Shown here: positions 1 to 7,895 of the stretch, in pieces
How positions within the stretch are numbered: the first letter of the stretch is position 1
How the letters are laid out: each line of letters starts with the position of its first letter
From: Actinophytocola algeriensis
Lineage (GTDB): Bacteria; Actinomycetota; Actinomycetes; Mycobacteriales; Pseudonocardiaceae
Direction: 5' to 3'
Length of the DNA stretch: 64,000 bases
Assembly: GCF_014203735.1 (NCBI RefSeq)
Contig: NZ_JACHJQ010000004.1
Coordinates: 868,001 to 932,000, forward strand
Position numbers and translations under genes: made by a program
Notes under the pieces: generated by a model
The model's input: the letters and a program-made list of their open reading frames with translations, nothing else
Databases searched by the model: none
Told to the model about the DNA's origin: nothing

Positions 1-1144
1 TGCCGCGGCGCAGCACGAAGTAGTCGATCAGCACGATGGCCGCCCACGGGCTGATCCAGATCAGGATCGAGGTCATCCAGTTGTCGAAGGCGTGCGCGAA
101 GCTGTCCGCGCCCATCAACATGAGCAGCACCGCCGAGGCGATCACGCCCGCGAAGAGGGTGAGCTTCCAGCGCGCGACCCTCACCCCGATGGACAGCGCG
201 GCCAGCGACGACGAGTAGAGGTTGAGGATGTTCGTCGCGAGGGGCCCATGCATGATCAACAGGAGTACCGGCAGCGCCATCGTGCCGAACGCGCTCACCA
301 CGATGGCGGACGGATCGCTGCTGGCACCCGCGCTGGCCAGGCAGGCACCGAGGGCCGCGAGCCACACCGTCGGCAGGTACATGCCCAGCGCCGAGGCCCA
401 GAACACGGAACGGGTGGAGGCCCCGCGACGGACGAACCGGCTGTAGTCCGCCGAGTAGGGCACCCACGTGATGCCCCAGCCCACCCCGATCGCCGTGAGC
501 AGCTGGGTCACCGCGGTGAACTTGTCCGGAGTGGTGGTCGCGGTCGACGAGGTCCAGTCCAGGTTCGCCTGGCTGAGTGCGAGCACCGTCATCACGACCA
601 TCACCAGAACGGTGGCGGGCACCGTGTACTTCTCGAACGTCCGGATGGCGTAGAAGCCGTACAGCGCCAGCCACAGCTGCGCCACCATGATCACGCCGGC
701 GACGAGGTACCGCAGCCAGGGACCGCCTTCGACGCCGAGCTGCCGCAGCACCGCCAGCATCAGGTCCAGGACCACCCAGGTGTTCACCCCGACCCAGGCC
801 ATCGCCAGCAACCCCTGGACGACACCCGGCACCTTGGCGCCCCGGCGGCCGAAGGGCGCACGGCCCAGCACCATCTGGTTCACCCCGGTGCGGTGGCCCA
901 TCACGTTGCACAAGCCGAAGACCGCGCAGCCGACCAGGTTGCCCAGGGCGACCACCACCAGCGTCTCCACCAGGCTCAGCCCGAGGGTGATACCGAGCGC
1001 GCCGAGCACCCAGTTGATCGGTGCGATGTTGGCGCCGGACCAGATCCAGAACTGCTCCCACGGTGTGGAGTCCCGTCCGTGGTCCGGGATCGGCTCGATC
1101 CCGTGTGCGTCGAAGCGCACGCTCTCCGACGGTTCGTCCGCCAT
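1..1144 (-). CDS. NCS1-family nucleobase/hydantoin-type permease (C-terminus outside window)
   Basis: Membrane transporter of the nucleobase-cation-symport-1 family, which moves purines, pyrimidines, hydantoins, allantoin or thiamine with H+ or Na+. The visible 381 residues open with a short cytoplasmic segment, then the family motif GANIAPINW near residue 39, and contain about ten hydrophobic helices. The ATG at 1144 follows GGAGG at a spacing of 5. The frame runs off the left edge without a stop, so the C-terminal end is missing. It diverges from the PucR regulator at 1256, and PucR proteins commonly control uptake and breakdown of purine-type nitrogen sources; control of this permease by that PucR is inferred. 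The substrate cannot be read from sequence. Confidence 0.9.
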   Translation of the reverse strand, partial: MADEPSESVRFDAHGIEPIPDHGRDSTPWEQFWIWSGANIAPINWVLGALGITLGLSLVETLVVVALGNLVGCAVFGLCNVMGHRTGVNQMVLGRAPFGRRGAKVPGVVQGLLAMAWVGVNTWVVLDLMLAVLRQLGVEGGPWLRYLVAGVIMVAQLWLALYGFYAIRTFEKYTVPATVLVMVVMTVLALSQANLDWTSSTATTTPDKFTAVTQLLTAIGVGWGITWVPYSADYSRFVRRGASTRSVFWASALGMYLPTVWLAALGACLASAGASSDPSAIVVSAFGTMALPVLLLIMHGPLATNILNLYSSSLAALSIGVRVARWKLTLFAGVIASAVLLMLMGADSFAHAFDNWMTSILIWISPWAAIVLIDYFVLRRG

Positions 1145-1255
1145 GGCGACCTCCAAGGGTGCTGAGTGATCTGCCATACAGAAACACCCCGATCAATCCC
1201 TGACCAGTGGAGGAAGCTCTAGCTCCCCGCCGGTTCGCTGTACTAAGTTCACAGC

Positions 1256-2815
1256 GTGTTCACGATCCGCTCGTTGCTCGACAACCCCGATCTTGGGCTA
1301 CGTCTGCTCGTGGAGGGCCGGGCGGGAGCGCTGGACGAGCGCGTGGTGTGGGTGCACAACACCGAGCTGACCGATCCCTCGTCGTACCTTGGCGAGCGGG
1401 AACTCGTGCTCACCAACGGGATGTGGCTGGCACAAGCCGGGGCGGAGGAGTTCGTCGGCAACGTGGTCGGTGCGGGCGCCGCCGGGATCGTGTTCGGGCT
1501 GCGCGAGCAGCTGCCACGGACACCGCGGGCGGTGATCGACGCGTGTGCCACGGCGCAGCTGCCCCTGGTGGAGATCGCTGTCGGCGTGCCGTTCACGGCG
1601 GTCACGCGGGCGGCGGCCGGCCACTACGCCGCGATGCGCCAGTCCGGCCTGCTCGGCATGGTGCGGCGAGGGGACGCGCTGGCGACGGCGCTGTCGCACG
1701 GTGCGGGCGCCTCCGGGGTGCTGGAGGTGCTGCGCCGCGACTACGACGTGCCGCTGGTGGTGGTCGACCGGGCCGGGCGGCTGCTGGCCGCGGCAGGAGC
1801 GGACACGACGGTGGAGCAGCGGCGCGCGGTGGCCGAACGCCTCGGCGACCACCCGCCGCCGTTGGAGATCGACTTCGGCGACGGGCGTGTGGCGAGCGTG
1901 TTCCTCGTCGGCGCGATCGGCGACCTCGACGCGGCGCTGCTGTGCCTGCGCCCGCTGCGCGAGCTCGGCGACGGTGAACGCGCCGCACTGGAACAGGCAG
2001 CCCGTTTCCTCAGCCTGGAGGTGGCCAAGCAGCAGGCGGTGCACGCGATCGAGCTGCGCTTCGCCAGTGAGCTGCTGGACATGATCCTCTCGGGTCCGCA
2101 GCGCAGCGGCGAGGTGCCGGGCAGGCTGCGGGCGTTCGGTGTGGACCCCGGCGGCTCGCTCGCGGTGGTGGCGCTGGCCTTCATGGGTGCCGGGGCGCCG
2201 ACCCTGCCCGGACTGGCGGAGGCGGTCATGGAGTTCTTCCTCGCCGAGAACTCCCCGGCCGCCGTGGCCGGTGGTACCGGGGACGTCGTCGCGGTGGTGC
2301 CGTGGCGGCGACCCGACTCCGACCTCCGTGATCTCGCCGCTCGCCTGGCACACGCCGTCGACGGACAGTTCCCCGGTCACCGGACGGTGGTCGGGATCGG
2401 CGGGAGCGTGGAGAACTCCGCCGGGCTCAAGCAGCCGCTCGTGCGCTCCCGGGACGCCTGCCAGGTCCTCCGGCGCCGCGGTGGCACGCCGGTCGCGACC
2501 TTCGCCGAGCTCGGCACCCACCGCCTGCTGCTCGGCCTGCAGGACGCCGACACGTTGCGGGACTTCGCCGACGTGGTGCTGGGGCCACTGCGCGAGCACG
2601 ACGCCCAGCGCGGCAGCGAGCTGGTCCGTACCGTCCAGGCGTTCCTCGAGCACGGCGGGCAGTGGGCGGCGACGGCGGAGGCGTTGTTCGTCCACGTCAA
2701 CACGCTGCGCAACCGGCTCGCCAAGGTCACCGAGCTGACCGGGCGCGACGTGGCTCGCACCGAGGACCGGGTGGACCTCTACCTCGCGCTCGAGGCGGCC
2801 GAGTTCTACGGGTAG
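1256..2815 (+). CDS. PucR-family transcriptional regulator
   Basis: A 519-residue regulator with the three-part PucR layout: an N-terminal PucR ligand-responsive domain (about residues 1-125), a central GGDEF-like CdaR region (about 280-400) and a C-terminal PucR helix-turn-helix (about 455-519, with the typical AEALFVHVNTLRNRL core). Family members activate purine, allantoin or amino-acid catabolic genes. The GTG start at 1256 places the protein divergent from the permease with a 111-base shared upstream region. Its last 10 bases overlap, tail to tail, the end of the deacetylase gene on the other strand. It is the obvious candidate regulator of both the permease and the minus-strand operon that reaches up to 6612; that is inference from position. 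Confidence 0.9.
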   Translation: MFTIRSLLDNPDLGLRLLVEGRAGALDERVVWVHNTELTDPSSYLGERELVLTNGMWLAQAGAEEFVGNVVGAGAAGIVFGLREQLPRTPRAVIDACATAQLPLVEIAVGVPFTAVTRAAAGHYAAMRQSGLLGMVRRGDALATALSHGAGASGVLEVLRRDYDVPLVVVDRAGRLLAAAGADTTVEQRRAVAERLGDHPPPLEIDFGDGRVASVFLVGAIGDLDAALLCLRPLRELGDGERAALEQAARFLSLEVAKQQAVHAIELRFASELLDMILSGPQRSGEVPGRLRAFGVDPGGSLAVVALAFMGAGAPTLPGLAEAVMEFFLAENSPAAVAGGTGDVVAVVPWRRPDSDLRDLAARLAHAVDGQFPGHRTVVGIGGSVENSAGLKQPLVRSRDACQVLRRRGGTPVATFAELGTHRLLLGLQDADTLRDFADVVLGPLREHDAQRGSELVRTVQAFLEHGGQWAATAEALFVHVNTLRNRLAKVTELTGRDVARTEDRVDLYLALEAAEFYG

Positions 2816-3660
2816 CTGGGCGGCTCCGGCAGCGGCCGGGCGGTGAGCGCCGGGTCGGCGAGCACGGCGGCCGCGAGGTCGCGGCAGCGCATGAACGTGA
2901 CGTCGCCGCACTCCAGGGCGTACTCCACCAGCCGCCGCAGCGCCATGATCCGCCCGGGCCGTCCGGAGAGGAACGGATGGCAACAGAGGTTGAACAGACA
3001 GCCGTAGTGCCGCATCCCGTCCAGCTCGGCGCGCCACAGCTCCAGTGCCTTCACCGGCGACTCGATGACCGAGCCGATGTGCGGCTCGGGCAGGAAGGCG
3101 TACTGCTCCCAGTCGTCCAGTGACCAGTGCACGGGCAGTTCGGCGAGCTCGCCCCGTGCGGTGCCGATCCGGTAGGGGCGGTCGTCGGCCATCAGCGAGG
3201 AGTCGTAGCGCAGGCCGTGCTCGGCGACCAGTTCCGGGGTCTGCCACCGCGAGCCCCACAGCGCCGCGCGGTGGCCCTGGATCTCGATGCCCTGCCGGGC
3301 GAAGACGGCCATCGCCCTGGCGAAGTCCTCGCGTTCCTCCTGCTCGCTCATCGAGGTCGGGGCGCGGTGGGCGTAGGAGTGGTGGGCGACCTCGTGCCCA
3401 CGCTCCACAACGGACGCCGCGAGGCCGGGGCGGGCCTGCGCGACCCACCCCGGGATGAAGAACGTCGCGGGCACTCCGAGTTCGTCGAGCATGTCCAGCA
3501 CGCGCGGCACCCCGACGTCGGGCCCGTAGGACTGGTGCGTCATCGTCATCAGGTGCTCGGCGTAGTGCGCGCCCGCCGCCAGCACGGGGCTCTCCGCGTC
3601 CACGTCGAACGTGAGCGTCGCGATGGCGGCCGCCCCGCCCAGCCACGAGTCCGTCGTCAT
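2806..3660 (-). CDS. Polysaccharide-deacetylase-family amidohydrolase (PuuE/allantoinase-like)
   Basis: A 284-residue NodB-fold metal hydrolase. The metal-site motif TFDVD (residues 17-21), the HH-S-H group at 93-98 and a second histidine region in CCHPF near the C-terminus are all present. Cytosolic members close to this type include PuuE allantoinase and peptidoglycan or chitin deacetylases; there is no signal peptide here, which fits hydrolysis of a small soluble amide rather than a wall polymer. The ATG at 3660 overlaps the stop of the upstream oxidoreductase in an ATGA tetranucleotide, which decides the start and implies translational coupling. It is the last gene of the four-gene operon. 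The exact substrate is unknown. Confidence 0.87.
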   Translation of the reverse strand: MTTDSWLGGAAAIATLTFDVDAESPVLAAGAHYAEHLMTMTHQSYGPDVGVPRVLDMLDELGVPATFFIPGWVAQARPGLAASVVERGHEVAHHSYAHRAPTSMSEQEEREDFARAMAVFARQGIEIQGHRAALWGSRWQTPELVAEHGLRYDSSLMADDRPYRIGTARGELAELPVHWSLDDWEQYAFLPEPHIGSVIESPVKALELWRAELDGMRHYGCLFNLCCHPFLSGRPGRIMALRRLVEYALECGDVTFMRCRDLAAAVLADPALTARPLPEPPSYP

Positions 3661-4775
3661 ACCTGGTTGTCCTCCCGCCACCGGCGCACGTTGTCCAGGG
3701 TGACCGCCGGGTCAAGCATGCCGTGGTCGAACCGGTCCAGCTCGACGTCCTTGGCCACCCGGCGCGGCAGGTCCGGGTTCACCAGGGCGGCCCTGGCGAC
3801 GGACAGCAGATCCGCGTGCCCACCGTCGAGCACCCGCTCGGCGAGCACCGCGTCGTGCATGCCGCCGTTGGCGATCACCGGCAGGCCGGTGACCTCGCGG
3901 GCGACGCTGGTGATCGTGCGCCCACCGGCCAGCCGCGCGGTGTCGAGCCAGTTGCGGCCCTCGCTGGCGATGTGCAGGTAGTCCGCCCCTGCCGCGGCCA
4001 GTGCCGCGTACACGGTCTCGGCGTCGCGTTCCCCGTCCGGCCAGCGGTAGGTGAAGTCGTTGACCTTGGTCTGCGACAGCCGGACCCCGACCACGAACTC
4101 CGGCGGCACCGCTGCCTTGATCGCGCGCGTGACGTCGGCGGTCAACCGGACCCGGTTGGCCATCGGCCCGCCGTAGGAGTCGGTGCGCAGGTTGGTGTAG
4201 TCGGTGATGAACTGGTCCAGCAGGTAGCCGTTGGCCGCGTGGACCTCGACGCCGTCGAAGCCCGCGGCGACCGCGTTGCCCGCCGCGACGACGAAGCCCG
4301 CCACGACGTCGTCGATGTCCTGCGCCGACATCTCCCTTGGCGCAGGCCAGGGACCGCTGCCGCCGTACTCGGGCATCATCTCGCCCAGCGGCCGGACCGA
4401 GGACGGACCGATCCGCTCGGCCGTGTACCGGTTGCCCTGCGACAGCGCGCCGGCGTGCATGAGCTGGGCGACCAACACCCCGCCCGCACCGCGTACGGCG
4501 CCGGTGACCGCACGCCAGCCTTCGACGTGTGCCTCGGTGACCAGGCCGGGCTGGTTGAGGTAGCCCTGGCTGTGCGCGTTGTCGGGGTAGATGCCCTCGG
4601 TGATCACCAAGGGGAAGCCGCCGTCGGCGAACTCGGCGTAGTAGCGGGCCATGTCCTGCGTCGGGACGCCCTCCGGCGTGGCCGACACGCGCGTCATCGG
4701 TGCGACGGCGTAACGCGAGGACAGCTCGTGCCCGCCGAGGCGGACCGGGGTGAGAGCGGGATGGGACGTGGTCAT
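3657..4775 (-). CDS. Old Yellow Enzyme-type NADH:flavin oxidoreductase / ene-reductase
   Basis: A 372-residue FMN-binding TIM-barrel enzyme of the OYE family, which reduces activated C=C bonds with NAD(P)H. The barrel signature QLMHAG (104-109), the substrate-binding pair H179 and N182 in HAANGYLLDQF, and TDSYGG (198-203) are intact, and the length is normal for single-domain OYEs. It sits third in the operon, with ATGA overlaps on both sides (4772-4775 with the amidase, 3657-3660 with the deacetylase). A reductase between two amide-cleaving enzymes suggests stepwise reduction and ring opening of a nitrogen heterocycle or unsaturated amide; this is inference and the natural substrate is not known. 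Confidence 0.9.
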   Translation of the reverse strand: MTTSHPALTPVRLGGHELSSRYAVAPMTRVSATPEGVPTQDMARYYAEFADGGFPLVITEGIYPDNAHSQGYLNQPGLVTEAHVEGWRAVTGAVRGAGGVLVAQLMHAGALSQGNRYTAERIGPSSVRPLGEMMPEYGGSGPWPAPREMSAQDIDDVVAGFVVAAGNAVAAGFDGVEVHAANGYLLDQFITDYTNLRTDSYGGPMANRVRLTADVTRAIKAAVPPEFVVGVRLSQTKVNDFTYRWPDGERDAETVYAALAAAGADYLHIASEGRNWLDTARLAGGRTITSVAREVTGLPVIANGGMHDAVLAERVLDGGHADLLSVARAALVNPDLPRRVAKDVELDRFDHGMLDPAVTLDNVRRWREDNQV

Positions 4776-6007
4776 CGGGATACCTCTCGTGGTGTCGTGC
4801 GGGGAAGAAGGAACCGCTCCAGTCCGGCCGCCGTCGCCAGGAGGGTGTCGTCACGACCGGACGTCGCCGACAGCAGCACGTTGCCCATGGCCACTCCCGG
4901 CATGTCCAGGTGGCTGGTGAGCATCGTGCTGCGCAACACTTTCCGGTTCATGACTTCGGCGGAATCCACGTCCGCGACCGAGGCCACGGTGGGGGCGGGA
5001 ACGCGGACGGTCGGGAAGACGACCACCGACTCGTCCACTTCGGATTCGAGGCGGCGGGTCAACGCGGGAAGTGCCGCGCGGACGACCTCGTGCGCCGGGT
5101 TGTGGCGGGTGAGCCGACGCGCCACCAGTGGATCGATCTCCGTGGAGCCACGCAGGTGCCCGAAGGCGCGGTAGGCGTCGGCCAGGGTGAGCGATCCGTG
5201 TTCGTCGATCAGGTGCTGCATGTCCTCCAGAGCGCGGATTCGCCTCCGCAGCACCGGAAACCCAGCCCGCACCAGGGCGTTCACCGCCGCGTCGAACGCC
5301 TCGGTGACCTGCGGTGCGCAGTCCTCGACCAGCTCCCCTTCGGGGATCACGATCGTGGTCGCGGGCCGGCCCGGCTGTGCGGCGGCGAGCGTCGCGTCGA
5401 CCGCCCTGACCAGGTCGAGGGACTTCGCGAGCACTCCGACGCTGTCGAGCTGGGGGGACAACGGGACCATCCCACCGCGGTCGTAGCGCCGGACGCTCGG
5501 GCGGTAGCCGACGATCCCGCAGAAGGCGGCCGGGACCCGGATCGACCCGGAGGTGTCGGAGCCCATCCCGACCGCCGCGATCCCCGCCGCCACGGCCACC
5601 GATGATCCGGAGGAGGAGCCGCCGGGAACGCGGTCGGGCGCCACCGGGTTGACGGGGTTGCCGAAGTGCGGGTTGAGGCCGAGGCCCGTGAAGGCGAACT
5701 CGCTGAGGTTGGTCTTGCCCAGGCACACCGCGCCTGCCGACGCGAGCGTGGCGACCGCGCTGGCGTCGGACGAGGCGACCGGCGCCGCGCGGCGCGTCAG
5801 CGAACCGTTGGTGGTGACGGTGCCCTCGACGTCGAAGTTGTCCTTCCACACCACGGGAACACCGTCGAGCGGACCGATCGCGGCGCCTGCGCGGCGGCGG
5901 GCGGCGCTCGCACTGGCCTCCCGCCGCGCGCGCTCCGGCAGGACGGTGATGAAGGTGCCGCGCATGTCGTCCGCGCCGGCCCGGCTCAGCGCCTCGTCGG
6001 GCGTCAC
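4772..6007 (-). CDS. Amidase-signature-family amidase
   Basis: A 411-residue amidase with the Ser-cisSer-Lys catalytic set: Lys55 in VVWKDN, the cis-Ser in GGSSSGSS (around 131-132) and the nucleophile Ser155 in DTSGSIR. Relatives include allophanate hydrolase (AtzF type), GatA and many carboxamide hydrolases. The GTG at 6007 overlaps the stop of the DUF1989 gene as GTGA, so this start is preferred over an upstream in-frame ATG whose extension is arginine-rich and read from the neighbouring gene. It is the second operon gene. Because DUF1989 proteins are often associated with urea carboxylase/allophanate hydrolase systems, an allophanate-like or carbamoyl substrate is possible, but no urea carboxylase is present in the window. 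Confidence 0.88.
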   Translation of the reverse strand: MTPDEALSRAGADDMRGTFITVLPERARREASASAARRRAGAAIGPLDGVPVVWKDNFDVEGTVTTNGSLTRRAAPVASSDASAVATLASAGAVCLGKTNLSEFAFTGLGLNPHFGNPVNPVAPDRVPGGSSSGSSVAVAAGIAAVGMGSDTSGSIRVPAAFCGIVGYRPSVRRYDRGGMVPLSPQLDSVGVLAKSLDLVRAVDATLAAAQPGRPATTIVIPEGELVEDCAPQVTEAFDAAVNALVRAGFPVLRRRIRALEDMQHLIDEHGSLTLADAYRAFGHLRGSTEIDPLVARRLTRHNPAHEVVRAALPALTRRLESEVDESVVVFPTVRVPAPTVASVADVDSAEVMNRKVLRSTMLTSHLDMPGVAMGNVLLSATSGRDDTLLATAAGLERFLLPRTTPREVSR

Positions 6008-6612
6008 CCTTGGACCTCGATGGCCATGGGGCCGGTGCCGTGACCGTTGATGCCGACGAGATCCTGTGGGCACGCCGACACGACCACCACGCAGTCCAGT
6101 TCCGCACGGAAGGTCACGGTGGCCCCCGGAGCGGCAGGCGAGGACTGCCACACCAGCTCCCCGGAGGCGTTCACGGTGACGTCCATGAACACGTTCACCG
6201 GTTGTGGCACCGTCGCGATCTCGATGCCCAGTCCGCGCAGGGCGGTCTCCAGGTTCTCCGCGCAGGAGGCGTGCGGGCCCGGGTGGCCCAGTTGCTGGTA
6301 GCGCGCGGGATCGCAGGCGGGGATCAGCATGTCGTGGCGGCTCGGCGAGGTGTCACCCACCAGGGTCAGGATCGGTCGCCTGCGGGTGGTGACGAACTGC
6401 TCGCCCACGTGCGGGAACAGGCGGTTGACGTGTCCTCGGGTGTGGGCGGCGCTCAGGTGTTCTGTGGTGTCGGCGGAGACGACGGCGAAGAGGTCGCCCA
6501 CCTGCGCCCCCTCCGGCGAACTCACCCGCACCAGGTTCCCGGCGCCGACCTGTACGGCTCTGCCCTGCCTGGCGGGCACGTCCACCCGCGTGATCGACGA
6601 GGTCGACTTCAT
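6004..6612 (-). CDS. DUF1989 (urea carboxylase-associated) family protein
   Basis: A 202-residue protein of the DUF1989 family, best known as an accessory protein of urea carboxylase operons and of guanidine/carboxyguanidine metabolism. Typical features seen are the GDLF element near residue 39, the SxxHT/RGHVN region around 53-61, the RHDM motif near residue 92 and the CxEN element near 115. It is the first gene of the operon and overlaps the amidase start by four bases. No promoter is obvious in the 113 bases upstream. The family name is secure; its biochemical function in this context is not. Confidence 0.85.
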   Translation of the reverse strand: MKSTSSITRVDVPARQGRAVQVGAGNLVRVSSPEGAQVGDLFAVVSADTTEHLSAAHTRGHVNRLFPHVGEQFVTTRRRPILTLVGDTSPSRHDMLIPACDPARYQQLGHPGPHASCAENLETALRGLGIEIATVPQPVNVFMDVTVNASGELVWQSSPAAPGATVTFRAELDCVVVVSACPQDLVGINGHGTGPMAIEVQG

Positions 6613-6725
6613 ACCGCTACTTCAGCATCGCGGCCGATGTGGCGGCCATGGAGATTCGACCAGTGATCATGGCTGAGGTTGGATGATCCTCCGGATGGTG
6701 GCGTTTCGGGTGCGCGAGGTTCTTG

Positions 6726-7310
6726 TCAGGAGAGGCCAGCTCGGGTTGGTGTGGGGTTGACGTTTTCGTGGTTCGTCGGCTTGGTGGTGATCGGGGGGCT
6801 CGGTGGCTTCTCGTCGCGGTTCGCTGTGCGGAGGCGTCGGCCGGTCAGTGTCCAGCACACTCCCCACAGCAGGAAGAAGGGCGACCACAGCATCAGGTCC
6901 CACCGTGCCAGGGTGTGTGCGATTCCCGGTGGCAGTGGGCGGGCTCCGGTCAGCACCAAGATGTCGCCGACGAAACCGAAGCCGACCGCGCCCAGTGCTC
7001 GAGCGATCATGAGGATGCCCAGCGTCCAGGTCAGCGCGCCCAGCAGTCTGCGCGGGACGACGGTGTCCCTCGGCCGCACCGCCGTCAGAGCGACCAGAAC
7101 GCCCACTGCCGCCAACCCGGCCAGTATCCAGTGGCTGGCAACGAAAAACGGGTCCCGGGCGAGCAGTCGGTCGCGCAGCGCCGGGGGTAGTGGATCCTTG
7201 TCGGCCAGGGCGTTCGCGCCCAGTGCTTGTGCGAGTTTCATGCTGCCGTAGGCCGCGGCACAGGCGGCCGCGCCGTACGCGCCGGCTCGCGTCAGGTCAG
7301 TGTGCTTCAC
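6726..7310 (-). CDS. Small integral membrane protein, DUF3995-like
   Basis: A 194-residue protein with four predicted membrane segments (about residues 12-30, 60-78, 92-115 and 138-158) and a charged proline-rich cytoplasmic tail. The layout resembles DUF3995-type membrane proteins, which have no known function. Its first 14 bases overlap the end of the upstream membrane-protein gene, so the two are co-transcribed. The two products share a similar arrangement of helices and may be distant paralogues. No catalytic motif is visible. Confidence 0.65.
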   Translation of the reverse strand: MKHTDLTRAGAYGAAACAAAYGSMKLAQALGANALADKDPLPPALRDRLLARDPFFVASHWILAGLAAVGVLVALTAVRPRDTVVPRRLLGALTWTLGILMIARALGAVGFGFVGDILVLTGARPLPPGIAHTLARWDLMLWSPFFLLWGVCWTLTGRRLRTANRDEKPPSPPITTKPTNHENVNPTPTRAGLS

Positions 7311-7749
7311 GGCGGTCTCGCAGCCAGTAGGAGCGCACCGTTTCCACGACCAGTGTGAGCATCACCAGGCCGAGCACGCCGTGGTACCAGCGCCAGCCGA
7401 CGCCGACGCCGACGAACCCGTCGATGATCATGACCCCGGCGCCGTAGCCGATGGTCACCAGCACCCCGGCCAGTACGAGCAGCATGAGCCTTCTCGGGAT
7501 CCGGCGGCCGAAGGGCGCGACGGTGAGCAGGACGAGGCACGCACCCACCACACCGGAGGCAGCCGCGAACCACTGTGCCGGGGCGGGTTCGAGGAAGTAG
7601 CCCGCGGTCTCGGCCGCCGTGACGGGGGGACCGCCAGGGAAGCCGAGTCGTCCCTGTATGGCGAACGCGGCCTTGCCCGCGGCATAACCGAGGAACAGGA
7701 CGGCCAGCGCGGCAGCGGGCCACCGCCGTGGCCGGGCGAACCGGCGCAT
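7297..7749 (-). CDS. Small integral membrane protein, DUF3995-like
   Basis: About 150 residues with four hydrophobic helices and short arginine-rich loops, beginning MRRFARPRRW just before the first helix. The frame is open further upstream, to 7830, but that extension lacks a membrane segment or a good ribosome site; a GTG two codons upstream of the chosen ATG is an alternative start. It overlaps the next membrane-protein gene by 14 bases. It lies downstream of the large SARP gene on the same strand, separated by about 150 bases, so co-regulation with that gene is possible. Function unknown. Confidence 0.6.
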   Translation of the reverse strand: MRRFARPRRWPAAALAVLFLGYAAGKAAFAIQGRLGFPGGPPVTAAETAGYFLEPAPAQWFAAASGVVGACLVLLTVAPFGRRIPRRLMLLVLAGVLVTIGYGAGVMIIDGFVGVGVGWRWYHGVLGLVMLTLVVETVRSYWLRDRREAH

Positions 7750-7895
7750 CGACACGCCATCCGGTTCTGCGGAAAATGTCACAGTCACAGCCTGGACGGT
7801 AGAGACCGCGCGCTGGGGGGCGTTCCCCAACGAGAGGGAAGTGCGTCACCCATGAGAGGGATTCGGACCGTACCGACAGGACGGTGCCAGCCCGC

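Noticed and set aside
4772-6151. Longer amidase start at ATG 6151
   Set aside because: The extra 48 codons are the shadow of the DUF1989 gene; the GTGA overlap at 6004-6007 gives the natural start.
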